Notes under the pieces: generated by a model | What the model was told of the DNA's origin: nothing | Seen by the model: only the letters and a program-made list of their open reading frames with translations | Database searches by the model: none | Shown here: piece after piece, positions 1-12,949 of the stretch | Layout of the letters: every line of letters starts with the position of its first letter | Numbering within the stretch: the first letter of the stretch is position 1 | NCBI GenBank assembly: GCA_914767715.1 | Contig: OU612067.1 | Span: 19,783,001 to 19,847,000 of the forward strand | Reading direction: 5' to 3' | DNA: 64,000 nucleotides | Source: Membranipora membranacea | Taxonomy: Eukaryota > Bryozoa > Gymnolaemata > Cheilostomatida > Membraniporidae | Program-made: the position numbers and the translations under genes

Positions 1-765
1 GGTAGGGGTAAACCATCGCTAGCATCTGGTCCTGCGGCCTCACCAAACTCGATTAGTGTCAACACTTGCAACTATGCAACAAAGTAGTTGATTTAAATTG
101 AAGTGTTAATAATCAGCAGTAAGTTATTATTTGCTATGCTGAATTGTAGGGAAATGTATGTTGTAGTTCAAGTTTCATAAAAGAAGTTTGTTCACAGTTA
201 TATTATGTTTACATTCAATGTAAACCTCTTAAACCACTGCTGCCGCTCAGACAAATTTGTGCCTAATGAATTCTGTATGGCTCCAAGATAACGAATTTAG
301 CCTTTAATATCAGAATTGTCACCTAAATTTTCACAAGCTGATCTTCAAAATCAGGGCATGAAATTTACGCACTAGCTGATAGCGTCATTAATTTCCACTA
401 CGTAATATTGGTAATGATATATGGTTGATAATTATTTTCATATCCAGATTCTGCCGATCAGTTTGTACAAATTATTTGCTCATTGACAATTATTTTTGAA
501 TAGGCTTGGGAAAAATTCCATTTATAGGATTAACGCGATTAATCCATGTTGCAATTAATCTGATTGACTCAAAGATTAATTTTAATTTAAATTAAATTAA
601 ACTTTTTATTTAATTTGATTTTATTGGCTGTTGAGGCCACTGAGAACATGCAATATCGAGATGAAAAGAATAGGAATATGCTGATTGTAAGATGACTCAA
701 TCACTCAATAAAAGTTTCATATTTAGGAGGAAAGCCTTCATAAGTCCATATCTATAAAAAAGATA
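1..765. other. AT-rich non-coding DNA upstream of the Copia relic
   Basis: I see no coding segment here. There is an AT-rich tract around 540-620 built from TTAAT/AATTAAA words. No LTR can be defined because only one side of the neighbouring retroelement is recognisable. Confidence 0.5.
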
Positions 766-3088
766 TTGTTATTGCTTGATTTCTTCTTCGGTGAGTGGTC
801 CTGTAATCAACCAGATGGGAAGATTAAAAGTAAGAGTAATTACAGGCTATATGACCCCAACACAAATTCGGTAGTAGTCCGCCGTGACATTATTTTTGAT
901 GAGTCTAGGCTAGGACTGCCCAATCAGAATGAGCAATCCAGTCAATCAGAATCATGTGAAGTTGACGTTAATCCGTCAAGTCCCACAACAGTGACATCAC
1001 AGGGTCATGACACAAATCAGCGGCGTTCCAATCGCGCTCACAATCCCCCGATCAAATTTGGCATTGATAAGTTTACCGGCCTGGAACACACAGCTATGCA
1101 TGCTTGCAGTATAGATGAGCCTCGTAGTTATTCTGAAGCTATCTCAGGTCCTCAGTCTAAGAATTGGCAAGCAGCAGCGGCCTCTGAATACAAATCATTG
1201 ATGGAAAAACAGACATGGGATTTGGTAGAGTTGCCAGTGGGTAAGTAAGTGGGTCTTCAAGGTGAAATATTACATTGATGGGAGGGTAGACAGGTTTAAG
1301 GGTAGAGTAGTGGCCAAAGGTTTTGAGCAAAAACATGGCGTTGACTATGATGAAACCTATGCCCCAGTTGTAAACTATCCCTCCCTTAGAGCACTAGTGT
1401 CATATGCAGCCTCAAACAAGATGCTTATACATCAAATGGATGTGGTGACAGCGTTTCCCAACGGCGAGCTTGAAGAGGAAATTTATATGAAGCAACCTGA
1501 AGGGCATGCTAAAAGGGGCTCTGAAAATTTTGTTTGTAGATTAAGGAAGAGCATTTATGGGCTTAAGCAGGCGCCCAGATGTTGGAATGCGGATTTTGAT
1601 GACTTTCTGAAACAACAGGGTTTCCTCCAGTCAGGTGGTGACCAGTGCATTTATATTCGGGATAAAAGCGATGTCAAAACTATCATAGCTGTGTATGTTG
1701 ATGACTTGGTACTAGTAAAAAACCTACTCGCTTGAAGATTTAAAATGAAAGACTTGGGCAGTCTGCAGTACAATCTTGGTATTCATGTATTTTGTAATGA
1801 TACTAGACAAGAGGTAGCACAACTCCTTGTTATTCACAATTCCACCAGACGAATTATGTAATTTCTGGAGAACTTAACTGATTAAATCTATTTTCAGACT
1901 CAGAGAAAATACCGAGTAAAATATTATTATTATATAATTTTCACCGGTTACCAACGGTGCTGGAAAACATGCAATCTACTCTGCAACGGATTGCAAGTGC
2001 ATGCCAGACCGTCCATAAACAATTTCACTCTAATGTATGTTTGCCTCATTTGCCATTTATGAAAATGAATTGTTCTGTTGCCCTGTCCCCGTATTATATG
2101 CCCGGTCTGACTGATGTACCGCCCTCGGCCTTAGTTAGAATATATATATTATACTTTTTATATGTTAATCATGCCGTATATAAACCGATGCACGTACTGT
2201 TTGAGAGATTCCGGAGTGCGCTGGTTATTATTAACCATTTTAAATTGAGTAAATAGACCGTTTTTATTTCTAGATTAAATACTTTTTATTGGGTACATTT
2301 TTAGGTGTTAGGACTCTGTCTCTTATTATACAAATAATTAAACTGGAATCATCGCTGCAATTCAACTTGAGTATTTAATTTAGTTAGGAGTATCAATAAT
2401 GAGAAACATGTAAGAAATCACCATAACTCAATACTTGGTGCGCCCTGCGCCGGCCGTGCTACTTGATTAAAGGTGGAACGGTCCCACCATCATTAAGGGT
2501 GCCTACCCACTACATATTTGAAGATACAGAGGCTGTATACCTAAATCAAGGAGCAAATATAGATCAAATTCTGAAACGGTTTGGGATGGAAATTGTAAAC
2601 CCATGTCCACACCAGTGGCCGTAGACTTATAGCTAATCCAAGAAGGCGGCAGCAAACCGGTAAGCCAGACAGATTATCAATCTATGATATGCAGTTAGCT
2701 ATATCTGGCTATCTCCACAATGCCAGACATATCATATTCAGTGGGAGCTCTATCCAAGTTCAACGCCTTTCCGACAGAAACCCATTTAACAGCAGTAAAA
2801 CGAGTGTTTCGTTATTTGCAGGGTACAAGACAACTCATGCTAAAGTATTCAAAGGTTGATTCTGAGGTTGTCGGCTACTGTGATGCCAGTTGGGGGGACA
2901 ATAAAGAAAGGCATTCAACCACTGGAGTTGTATTTTTATGCGCAAATAGCCCAATAGTTTGGTTTAGCAAGCGGCAGCCCACTGTTGCAATATCTACTGC
3001 AGAAGCAGAGTACATAGTGCTCTTTGCAGCAACCAAAGAGGCAATCTGGCTAAGACAGCTAGAACAAAATAAATCAGTCAGCTTGTAA
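766..3088 (+). mobile_element. Decayed Ty1/Copia retrotransposon (late integrase, RT, RNase H)
   Basis: Three open pieces on the plus strand match the end of a Copia polyprotein in order. Positions 766-1248 carry the integrase-to-RT linker and the RT entry motif ending in KQTWDLVELP. Positions 1262-1735 carry the RT palm, including VDYDETYAPVV, IYGLKQAPRCW and the catalytic YVDDLVLV. Positions 2720-3088 carry RNase H, with GYCDASWGD and the STAEAEY motif. The element is dead: a 4-bp repeat (AAGT) near 1243-1250 shifts the frame between the first two pieces, RT stops at 1733, and about 0.9 kb of mostly unrelated sequence (about 1840-2580) separates RT from RNase H. No gag, protease or LTRs were found. 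Copia-family retroelements replicate through RNA and integrate as cDNA; this copy can only be a genomic fossil. Confidence 0.9.
1840..2580. other. Foreign insertion inside the Copia relic
   Basis: The conserved RT-to-RNase H connection of Copia is interrupted here. The 99-codon open frame at 1957-2256 does not resemble any Copia segment. The tract is probably a later insertion, but I could not define its ends or a target duplication. Confidence 0.45.
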
Positions 3089-3900
3089 ACGCCAATCGAT
3101 CATAACCTGATCTAAATTACAACAAGGGAGAGGTAGTGTAGTGGTATGAGTCACAGTAAACATTTGTGTTTTTGTATTTCTATTAGCAACTATATTATTT
3201 CTTATTGACATTTACCATACAAGGAGAAAAATGAAAAAGAAGGAAAATCAGATTAAATATAGAAAAGTACTTTTTGTGTTGGCTTGGTTATTCAATGAAT
3301 GGACATCAGTAAGGCATCAAAGAAATTGTAATAAGTGGATTGTCTTTTCTAGTGTATCTATGATAGATGATTTAAAGGATAAAAAATAAGTGATTTGCAT
3401 AAAGTAAAAAATGTGTGACAGTCGAGGGCACTAGCAAATTAATAAATGAGAAATAAAAGAAATAAACAGAAATACAGAAATAAATGAGTTTTCCTCTTTT
3501 CAAACATGGGGACCAAACTCGAAATGGTTCACAACTCGATCAACTCATTTGATATTATGAATCTCAACTGGTGTTATTTCCGAGGTCTTTTGTTGGTCGT
3601 GCTGACCAAAATTCTCACTCCAAATGTTGTTGTAAATTATAAGCAAGACCAGAAAATGGGACACATAGAGTGCGAGATCCCACAAGGTTTTTCAATTCCG
3701 AAGATATTTTTTCTTTCTTTTCAATATTTATCGTTAACTCTGAGATAATGTGCTGTGCTGAAAGCTTGAGTGCGAAAAAAATGTGTTCAGATTGATATCA
3801 ATCATTGCCGGAAATTGAAATACACTTTTTTTGCCATCAACCCAGCATACATGTTTTCAGTACAAGGGACAGTTACTTTAGTGAATTTGTTATTTTTATA
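3089..3900. other. Intergenic, no gene seen
   Basis: AT-rich sequence between the Copia relic and the lectin gene. An 80-codon open frame at 3506-3748 has no recognisable motif, and I do not consider it a gene. Confidence 0.4.
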
Positions 3901-5606
3901 TCACTCAAGATGGGTTGCATATTTTTCACAAAGGAAGTAAGTGTCTGTTGATTCACAGCTCTGATCATTCCAATTCCCGAAGTAGGCTAGTCTGTTCACA
4001 TCACTGTTTCTGATCTCCATACATTTTTCATTCTGATTATCATTATTGGGCTCACCATCAGCCCAGCGATCAATGCTGATTGGTCCAGTTCGAAGGCCTT
4101 GCCATATCCATTGATCCCCATATTTTCTTCCTCCAATCCAGTATGATCGGTTATCATACAAGCCTTGAAAAATAAGTTATAAGGATACGCCGACTTAATT
4201 TATACAATCTTGTTTTTATCAACAATGTTGTAGGTATTTAGCCTTCCCTTAGAAGTCACAGAAATTTGTCAAAAAGGTAAACACGATACAGTCTAGAACA
4301 AATTTGTTCCCTCTGTGGCGGGGGGGATAATACAAATATTTGGTAGCGAGGGGCCTTGATATCAAACATTAGCAACATCCCTCCGCCGCAACAGACGGAA
4401 CAGACTTGTAATAACGACAGAAAGTAATGAAATATAGTTCCAACACAACTCGTGTTGAGAATCTGGTAGAATGACACAACAGGGCAGGTGAGTTGTCTTT
4501 AAGCAGCAAGATGGATAACTAGCATAGGCATCCTATTATCCGCTATTTGTGCAACAGTATTTTAGCTACATCAGCACGATTGCCATCGGGTCAAATAACC
4601 ATACCAGAAACAGTATTCAATGAAGTAAGGATTCATACATACCTCCATATCTACTTTGGTAATTTACCCATTCAATGGATGCTACTGAATCAAATGTTGC
4701 CAGAGAAGCACCCTCCACTGCACATGTTGTATCCGCTGTGTCCCAATCAGTCGGAGACAAGCCCTCTTTAAAACAAGTCTGGGAAAAAGGGTTGAGACTG
4801 TAACCTTGAGGGCAACCTAAAATTGAATAAAAAGAAATTTCATTTTGTTTGCATGAAAAATAATTTCATTCTGTTCACAACAAGGAGAGGTGTGAGTATT
4901 GAAGTTATTTTTTATAATCTGTTGTTTAGCTGGCCCCTGAGAGACTTTGCAAGCGTCAAACGTTGCAATCTAGCATTCCACCAATGTTGCAATCCCAAAA
5001 GAGTTCCATGAAGGTTTATATAACCCACATATGTTTAAATTTTTTGAGCGCCGCAAACCCTTAAACCCACTAGCGTTGAAAATGTTGCAAATGAACAGAA
5101 AAGAGTTGTCTTCTCATTTGATCTGAATTGATGATTATGATGTGCTGCGAGTACTTAATAGGAGCATATGTGAGCACCGTATGAGTGTCAGGAATGGTCT
5201 ATAGGGGAGTGTTCGTTTTATTGATCAAAATCAAAAATATAAAATGTTTTTTTGCACACACCCAGTCTTAGCTGATTGGAAATGTTCAGCGATGCCATCT
5301 CCAATAATGAGTTAACTTTCAATTCCAAATCAGCAATCTCCAGTTTGAGGTTGTTAACATCTTCTGTTATGTTCACAGAAGCTTTTTGACTTTTCAGCTC
5401 TGATATTAAATTGCATAATAGATGAAGGCAGCCAAAGAAAATAGTGTAAGTACACCATTCAACCAAAGAATAGGTTGGTACCCCTTTATTCTTCTCCCTT
5501 CTTTTTCAGTATGCAGACTCTCGTAGTTTGATTGAACTTCACCGTTTTCATGTCCAGTTCGAGGCTCTTTGTATGCGTTTCCAGGTACTGGTTGAGTATC
5601 AGCCAT
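3901..5606 (-). CDS. Type II transmembrane C-type lectin (EPN type), frameshifted in exon 1
   Basis: Three minus-strand exons: 5606-5262, 4816-4643 and 4163-3901. Exon 1 encodes a roughly 40-residue cytoplasmic tail, one hydrophobic segment (LWLNGVLTLFSLAAFIYYAI) and a stalk rich in heptad-like leucines with two N-glycosylation sequons (NIT, NIS). Exons 2 and 3 form one C-type lectin domain starting CPQGYSLNPFSQTCF, with six cysteines, the EPN triplet (4045-4053) and the WND calcium site in GNWNDQSC. In this family EPN plus WND indicates calcium-dependent binding of mannose-type sugars, so a cell-surface glycan receptor is inferred. Both junctions are phase 1 with GT..AG borders. Oddity: exon 1 is one base short of a continuous frame, and the membrane frame hits TAA just before the stalk (about 5415). 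This is either a disabled or polymorphic allele, a sequence error, or a 56-bp intron (5454-5399) whose removal would delete the membrane segment. The lectin identity is firm; the gene's integrity is not. Confidence 0.85.
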
Positions 5607-5738
5607 TTTGTCACTTCTTTAAACTGCTAAAAATTGAACACCAGAATTGCCAACATCAACTAAATTATTCAGGGTGCCTGGACTGCCTGCCTCAAAGTAG
5701 GATGCTACTCAACTGCTATAGACCTTCACAGCTCGCTG

Positions 5739-5747
5739 TTTTATATA
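5739..5747 (-). promoter_or_regulatory. TATA box of the C-type lectin gene
   Basis: TATATAAAA on the minus strand, about 130 bp upstream of the lectin ATG at 5606. Position and sequence fit a core promoter. This is an inference without transcript data. Confidence 0.4.
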
Positions 5748-5749
5748 CA

Positions 5750-6397
5750 AATTTTTCAATGAATAGTTATACGGAATTTTTGCAGACGCATGAAGACTAA
5801 CTTCTGATACCCATGAAGCTCTCATTTATTATCATGAGAAAATGCATCACGGAATATCTCACTTTGAAATAACGATGAATAATGGCCAAATAACAACCTA
5901 CAAACAGTATGGCTTTGTAATCCATTGCTAGCACCACTCAAATTGTAATAAATGTCACTGTAATCTCTAACAAGACTCGAGGAAATTAAAAGAATTTCTT
6001 GAACATGTGCAGCGCAGCGACCCTGTGCAGGCTGTGGTTATAGTAGTACATGACTGTATTAGCCTGCATCAACCCAGCAGTTATCAGACAATAACACAAT
6101 TTTTCACTATTATACCTGCTCAGCGAATTTGGCTGCATTTTCATGCCATCAATTATCTGACTGTTTAAACTCCAGCAATTTTAACTCCCAGCTTATTACA
6201 ACCACCCAAGCATATGACACATATTTGTATTCAAAAAAGAAAAGTCTGACAACTGAGTGCCAACGATAGAGTATGGGAGTTTAAAAGAGGAACCCCAACT
6301 GACAGAGCTCATCAAGACAGCCTACTGAGAACAGTAAAATGACACTAATGGATCTTATCGGTAAGAAAGTGAGTAAGTAAGTTAAAAGCATCCGTGG
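5750..6397. other. Intergenic between lectin gene and tRNA
   Basis: No coding segment or recognisable repeat family seen. Confidence 0.4.
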
Positions 6398-6479
6398 CGC
6401 TGCGAGTAGGGTTCGAACCTACGCGGGAAGATCCCAATAGATTTCAAGTCTATCGCCTTAACCACTCGGCCATCGCAGC
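6398..6479 (-). tRNA. tRNA-Ser (UGA anticodon)
   Basis: An 82-nt cloverleaf on the minus strand. The acceptor stem GCTGCGA pairs with TCGCAGC and is followed by discriminator G at 6398. The internal A box (TGGCCGAGTGG) and B box (GGTTCGAACCC) are intact. The anticodon loop CTTGAAA has UGA at plus 6444-6446. The length and long variable arm are those of eukaryotic class II serine tRNAs. A TTTT tract just past the 3' end (about 6385-6388) can end Pol III transcription. It decodes UCN codons. Confidence 0.95.
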
Positions 6480-7916
6480 TTGGTGATTGCAGCTTGGTAA
6501 TGTTGATGTATGATTGAGCCACCAGATTTGCCACCTTATTGATCATTGCGCTATTAACCTCTTCTAAGCTGTGGTAATTTTCGCATTAAAGAGTCTCACT
6601 TTCGCGTGTCATTGCAGCTATTGAAAACTATCGCATTGCCATAATTTCAGCCATTATTCTCACGAGTACCAAAAGGATACATAGGCTATGAGTATAAGCC
6701 AGGTTTTTAAAGCGAGTTTATTCATATAAATTTACATGTGACAATTGATGGGTGGCTGGTCATCAAAATTAGGAAATGTCTGTGTATAACTAACCCAATC
6801 CGCTTGATAATATCTATTATAATATAACTCATTAATTACCCACATAACTCATAGCCTATGTATCCTAGCAAAAAATGACAGCAATATAGTGTATAGCTTG
6901 AAGGTTGGACATTTCAAAAAGTTGGAAATCAGTCTTTAGGATAAATAGAGAATGTATTATGACCTACCAAAGGTAGGTATGTCTGCATCAAATTTTACAT
7001 TGTAACTTAATAATTATTGAAATTTGCAGGTGGCCAGATTGATGATTTTCTCCCACTGGGTCAAAACCGCAGGCACTATAATGATAATTGAAGTGTCTCC
7101 TCTGTATATCCTTAAGGACAGGCCACACGATTTGTTTAAATTTTCACGAAAACTTTCGTACGAATAGGGATTCCCACAGTTTTGTGAAACGTTGTATGTT
7201 CACGGTGTTCAATCCGAATCGTATAAATTTCACGAATTCTGATTTGATTGATTGGCTGCCTGTTTTGATTGATGAGTCAAGGTCATATCTATGTAAACTA
7301 CTTTGGATAAAAAGATGGAATGGATGGTCAATATGTGGAGCCTCTCATTGATTTGGACCTGGAGCAAGAGGAAGAAGGGGTACAATGACTAATGAGGTAT
7401 CAAATTGAATAAATATAAGGAGATAGTTGAGCCTAATCACTGGACTGGTTAGTAAAAACAAGAACAAACTCACAGCTTCTCCTTCTGTGTTAATTTTTTT
7501 ATTTATCACTGTTAGGCCTATGGTTTAGATTAGCTGAGGAGGATAACATGGGGATTACAGCCACAAATCATTAGTACGAATTTGGGAGATAACAATCATA
7601 TGTGGCAGGCTGGTATTCGTATGAAATTTAATTTGCAAGAATTATTGAAATTTGCATGTTGCCTTAGCTTTACTCTGTGAACATATACTGGATTATAAGT
7701 CAAAATTAAGTTCAGAACAACTTTTGTTTTCATTTTCACAACTTTTTACATTTTTTATAATTAATTTATAAAGAAACATTAGAATAAAAACTATCAATTT
7801 CAGTAATAACAAACTATTCTTATGTACACAATAGCAGTAATATTACAGAGTCAGAAATTTTAGTAACAGCATCAAAAATCACACAATTCAAAACTTGATT
7901 TTAAATTCAAAACACT
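6480..7916. other. Intergenic, no gene seen
   Basis: AT-rich DNA. The 87-codon open frame at 7088-7351 shows no family motif. The sequence around 7120-7250 has the feel of an old repeat, but no second copy was found in the window. Confidence 0.35.
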
Positions 7917-8964
7917 TTAACAGCAGCAGTAACCGGTGAGTTTGTAGCAATTCTTTCCTTGTGGTGTAGGTTTATGCCAATAGTTCTGTGGGCAGACCAT
8001 TTTTTTATAGCCTGGGGGTCTTGTTGGAGCAGGTGTGGGTTTGGGGACGTAAGGCTTGCCGCCTCCACCTCCACCTACGCTCACATCCACTAAAAAATCA
8101 ATATCACGTATTAATTAATGTTTGCTTGAACTCAAATTTAAACTGATATGATGATGGGACAAAATATTGATCGTAATGGCCCTTCACCCATCAGAGCTTG
8201 AAGGTGATTGGTATTATGTAGGTTCAAATTTGCAAAAATGGAGAGAAATCTTCACATTTTGCATAGCACAACAAGACAAGTAATGTTTCAAGATCAGTGT
8301 TGACGAGAACTGGCGGACCCATGGAAGTTACTCTAAACTCTCCATCTCAAAAATTGTTTATATTAAATTGTACGACATGAAATGGTAAAATATTATCTCA
8401 TGAAAATGCCCCATATAAGATAAATAAAGGAAATCGCAATCACATTATATAACTGATACAGTTGATCGTACCAATATTTTTCCTTTTCTAAACGCTGTCA
8501 AAGCCTTTATTTTACAAAAAATGTTGCCGAGACGCCAGTTCACATCACTAAAGCATTCTTAAATATCACTGTTTCTATGACTTACCACGTGACAGCTGAG
8601 CTTGAAGCTGGGCAGAAACTAAGCTGCTGGATAGAAGGACAGCAGCAAGTACCAACAAAAGAAATCTGGAAAAAAGAAACGAAATGAATAAAATAAGAGT
8701 TTTAAAAAAATAGCATTACAGTTGACTCGGTTGCATCGATTGAATTCGTCCTCAAGTTATATGATATTGACATGTTTCACCATGACATAAAAACAGTGGG
8801 CTCAATCTGGAATAATTTGAAAAATAACACTATGAACTGATATACCACCAAACTAATCTATCTAGAAAATCTAGGGTGGTGCATTATGGGTCAGTTTCTA
8901 ATTATCCTTTTCAAGAAATGTCAATATTTGTAGTAAGAATTTTTGTTTCTAAATACCTTGCCAT
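7917..8964 (-). CDS. Small secreted cysteine-rich peptide, copy A
   Basis: Three exons on the minus strand: 8964-8957 (ATG GCA AG), 8665-8586 and 8089-7917, giving 86 aa. Intron phases are 2 and 1, both GT..AG. Residues 1 to about 21 are a signal peptide (MARFLLLVLAAVLLSSSLVSA), so the product should be secreted. A variable part QLQAQLSRG leads into a glycine run (GGGGGG), a Pro/Thr linker (PKPTPAPTRPPGY), and the conserved end CPQNYWHKPTP then QGKNCYKLTGYCCC. The mature peptide has five cysteines; an odd number suggests dimerisation or one free thiol. Neighbour copy B lies 2 kb away in the same orientation. Function unknown: a defence, venom-like or structural/mucus peptide are all possible, and nothing in the sequence decides. 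The gene model rests on agreement among three copies. Confidence 0.85.
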
Positions 8965-9043
8965 GATGATAGTTTGGTCTGTCTGGTAAATAACTGATGA
9001 AAGAGCTGGATCGTTTGTGCTTTATATTCTCATCATCCCAAAC

Positions 9044-9078
9044 TTTTATACCTGGCAACAAGGAAATGCATTTCCTTG
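9044..9078 (-). promoter_or_regulatory. Palindrome plus TATA promoter module of copy A
   Basis: Read on the minus strand: CAAGGAAATGCATTTCCTTG (plus 9059-9078, a perfect 20-bp inverted repeat), an 8-bp spacer, then TATAAAA (9050-9044). The ATG follows about 80 bp downstream. The same module sits before copies B and D. Confidence 0.75.
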
Positions 9079-10533
9079 AGACAACTGGTGGCTACAGATC
9101 TGGAACTCCTAAGTCTTCCTAATCTTGCTAACACCTCTCATTTTACGATTATGATATCAAATTGATATTTAATTAAATTGAACCAACCAGTATTTACGGT
9201 TAATTTCATATAATTATTTTTTATGGTTATACAAACAGGATTATACTGATCTGTTCCATACTGGCTGCTATAGAGGAAACAACACTGAATAGTACAGGTA
9301 CCCATAGGTGCCTGGCAGTGCTTCCTGTTACCTTGCAGTGACATTTCGATAAAAGAGAAGTTTGATATTTTTCTTTCCATAAGAAGGTGACGCTGCACAT
9401 TCTCTTGAGTCAATCAGACTTATCGTCTGCATATCTGTTCATAAATCAACTTTGTAGAAATATACTCTAGGTCATTGTTTGATGTGTCGATGGGGCAGTG
9501 TTGTGGAAGTAGGACAGCCATACTTGCCAAGTAATTTAAATTCAAAAATGGGAGATTTCAATTTGCAGCGATACTGCACTGCATCATGATGCTTCGAGGG
9601 TGCGAAGCACCCAAGTGGTCCACCTAGGGGATTGGGGGGGGGGGGCGTATTTTACCCCTAATAGTTTCATGTTTGTACTAGTGCTAAATTATAAAACTGA
9701 AGTAAAATACACATTAAACACAATCATGACCTTATTTTAACCAATGCCTAGTACAGTATCAATCAACCCATTGACAATATAATAGTCTGAATTTTAATAC
9801 AACAGGTAAATTTGTTAACATTATTGAATAGCACAATTCCTTTAAATTCTGTGTGCAAAGACCTTACCAGTAACTTATCAACAGAGTACTAGGATTGTTA
9901 CTGAAAAATTGCGGTAGGGCTGTGAAAATCTGAAGGGTTCAACCTAAACAGGGAGACTTGGCAAGTTCGAGGACAACTCTTTTATAGTGTAGAGCCTAAT
10001 TTTCTGGGTATAACTGCTCTTTTCTTCTGAGTTTACCAAAATCGATTATTCACAGGGATATGATTTTGAACATCCAAATGTCACAGTGTTCTTACAATAG
10101 CCCCGCAAACTGGTGGGAGGGATTGGGTGTTTGTTAGAGAGTCTCACTTTCATAATCTAGGCTGGTTGCTCAATAAGTTTGGTCAGCTACTATATGGAAG
10201 CAGGTTTTGATCCAGCCTGATGGAACAGCGGGCTGAGGTCCTAAAGTAGAGCTTGTCAGGCTTAGGCTCAGTTAACATCAAGATTATGCCCAGTTAATGC
10301 CTGGAAGGTGCTTATCAAGTACATAATTAGCGCCTGACTGCTAGAAATTCCATACACATATCATGACATGTATTTTTACTTCAATTTAATTTATCAGACA
10401 TCAAAACAACCATTGTGTTTTTTTTCGATGGCGGATATATTTTATTAGTTTCATACAAACAAACAAATAAAAACCGTTATAATTCATTATAATAACACAT
10501 CAAACTATTTCAGTTTACACCATAGTATACACT
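9079..10533. other. Intergenic between peptide copies A and B
   Basis: No gene seen. A poly-G run lies near 9639-9647 and a short hairpin GGGTGCGAAGCACCC near 9598-9612. The 91-codon open frame at 9138-9413 has no recognisable motif. Confidence 0.4.
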
Positions 10534-11756
10534 CTAACAGCAGCAGTAGCCAGTTAGCTTGTAGCAGTTTTTCCCTTGTGGTGTAGGTTTATGCCAGTAG
10601 TTCTTTGGACACTCCATATCTCCATAGCCTGGGGGTCTTACTTGAATTACTGGTCTGACTGGGAGGGCGATTTTACCTGAAAAATAGTGAATATCATATA
10701 ACAATTAATCTTTTGTTTAAGTTGAATCAAACTGAGAACCATCTTGGAATGTATGTCAATAAAATAAGTAAAATAAAAGAACAAAGATCGATTGAAAATC
10801 TGTGCTTGGTTATTTCTGTTTCGTTTCAAGGTCAACCCATGTTTGATGATGTCCACCAATAAATCCTTGTCTTTTATCCTTCATCAATATTGTTTTTTTT
10901 TGGTTAAATTGACGCACTTAAAAGAATTTATGTCAATATGAGTGCGAAAAAACCTATGGTGCATCTTGATCTGACAGATCTAGGCTAGTGTTCAAAATTG
11001 CTCTCCAAAACCAGATTTTTTATAAAACCATAGCTCATAACACAATGCAACATTTAAAACAGTAACAAGAACATGTATTATATATTTCACCAAAAGATGT
11101 TAACCCTTTACTCAATGCTGGCAAAGCTTTTATTTTCATGTCATTCCATGTTGCTGTGACAGCAATGAAATAGATGCAATCCTGAATAATAATATTTCTA
11201 TGACTTACTTATAGACAGTTGAGCTATTGCGAGACTGCTGGATACGATGACTGCAACTAGTGCCAATAAAAATAGTCTGAAAAGAAAGAAAACATATAGG
11301 AATGAGGTGTGAGTTTAATAAGTTCAGTCATAATTGATGGGTATAGAAAATTTAAACTTGTCTGAATTTCCTGTGATAGGAACTTGATTTCGACTCATAC
11401 GCTTACATAAAACATCACCACAGATGGACACTATTAAAAAAAATCATTCTGAAGTGTCACGCCTTCAAAAGATTCTTAGAATCTCCTTAATACCAGGAAA
11501 GTTTTCTTTTTCAAATACTTTTATGTTTTTTTTTTTAAAAACACGCAATCCAACTTGATGTTGATTTTTATTGTATTGGTCAGTGATAAATTTAAGAAAA
11601 ACTTGACATACCTAGAGAGATCAGGTAAAGTCTATGAACTGATAAACTATGATTGACCTGATCCACTTGGAAATCCCAGAGTGATGCATTTGAGGCCACT
11701 TACTGGTTAATTATTTCAAGTAATTTTAATCATCAAGATGTTTATTACCTTGCCAT
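10534..11756 (-). CDS. Small secreted cysteine-rich peptide, copy B
   Basis: Exons on the minus strand: 11756-11749, 11276-11209 and 10676-10534, giving 72 aa, with the same intron phases (2, 1) as copy A. The signal peptide is MARLFLLALVAVIVSSSLAI followed by AQ. The middle is short and lacks the glycine run; it has a PVRPVIQVRPPGYGDME stretch instead. The end CPKNYWHKPTP then QGKNCYKLTGYCCC is identical in protein to copy D and differs from A only at one position within this block. A polyadenylation signal AATAAA lies at 10446-10441 on the minus strand, 88 bp past the stop. The variable linker with a frozen C-terminus suggests the cysteine block is the active part. Family not recognised. 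Confidence 0.85.
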
Positions 11757-11839
11757 GGTGATGGTTTGGTCCCTTTAAGTCTGTATATTTCTCGAAGAAG
11801 AGCTTGATTGCTTGTAGTTTTTATCTTGTCAGCGCAAAC

Positions 11840-11874
11840 TTTTATACCTGTCGACAAGGAAATTCACTGCCTTG
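11840..11874 (-). promoter_or_regulatory. Palindrome plus TATA promoter module of copy B
   Basis: On the minus strand the palindrome is imperfect here (CAAGGCAGTGAATTTCCTTG, 11874-11855). It is followed by 8 bp and TATAAAA (11846-11840). Both outer half-sites (CAAGG, CCTTG) are retained. Confidence 0.65.
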
Positions 11875-12949
11875 TCGTGGCTGGTATACACAAGGTCATC
11901 CTCATCTAGTTTCCTTCTTCAATAATCTGAACCAACCAGTATCTGCATTGAAGTTGCAGTAATTATTTTTTAATATCCATGCAAGCGGAAATCACACTGG
12001 TCTGCGCACCCTGGGCCTGACTGATAGGCAAAATGATAGCAAAAGGTACTGAAATTTTTCTTACCATCAGAGGGTTAATATGCAAATTTGGTTAAATGCT
12101 TGGTGCTCCACAGACCACATCTTCATGATAGTGAAAGGCTAATCCCATATCTGAGACTCACATGATTTCTTAATCTGTGCGATTGATTGTGAATTCATGA
12201 CACGCTTATAATTGTTAATTTTTATATAGTGTCAGTAAATCACATCAGCTATAATCTTTGTCTTTGTGTGTGGGAGACAAAGCTAATCCTAGTAGAACCC
12301 ACATCACCTTGGTCCCAGAAAGGCTGGCAGATAATGGCACTGGTAAACTCATTATTGGACATTCTTACAGATTTATAGAATCTGCCATTATAAGTATGCT
12401 ATAACCATTGATATCCAGATCCCTATATCTTATTGGACTTATCAGAGCTTATTCAGACATTGAGGCTCTCTGAATATATACAGCTATCAGAAGGACAAAA
12501 TATTAGGATAATATATTAATTTAGGTACGCTATCTGGTAGAATAATATCAGTTGGAGTTGTTTCCCTTTAGTAGACAGAAATCACAGCAAATTTAAAGTG
12601 ACAGTCCTACTAGGTCATGTTTGGTATGGATTTAAAGACCTCAGGCTGAAAAGTCATTAGGGCATATGAAATAAAACAGCCTGTGAACCAGATTGCAGTA
12701 AAAATGCTGTTAAGTCTGTAATTTGGGATCATAGTGGATCATAGCGATTTATTGCCTCCCCCTGACCACTATGGTCAGCTATGGTTCTTGCTAAAATTAT
12801 TGAAATAAAACCATTGCTATTTTCTACAATTTTCTTTTATTAATTATTTTTATTTGCCCTGTGAACTTACAATATTTGATTTACTAGAGTAATATATCCA
12901 TTTTTCTAATAGGACTGACCCTTTAAGATTAATGCGATATGATACAATA

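Noticed and set aside
1957-2256. 99-codon plus-strand frame
   Set aside because: It lies in DNA inserted into a dead Copia element and has no domain signature.
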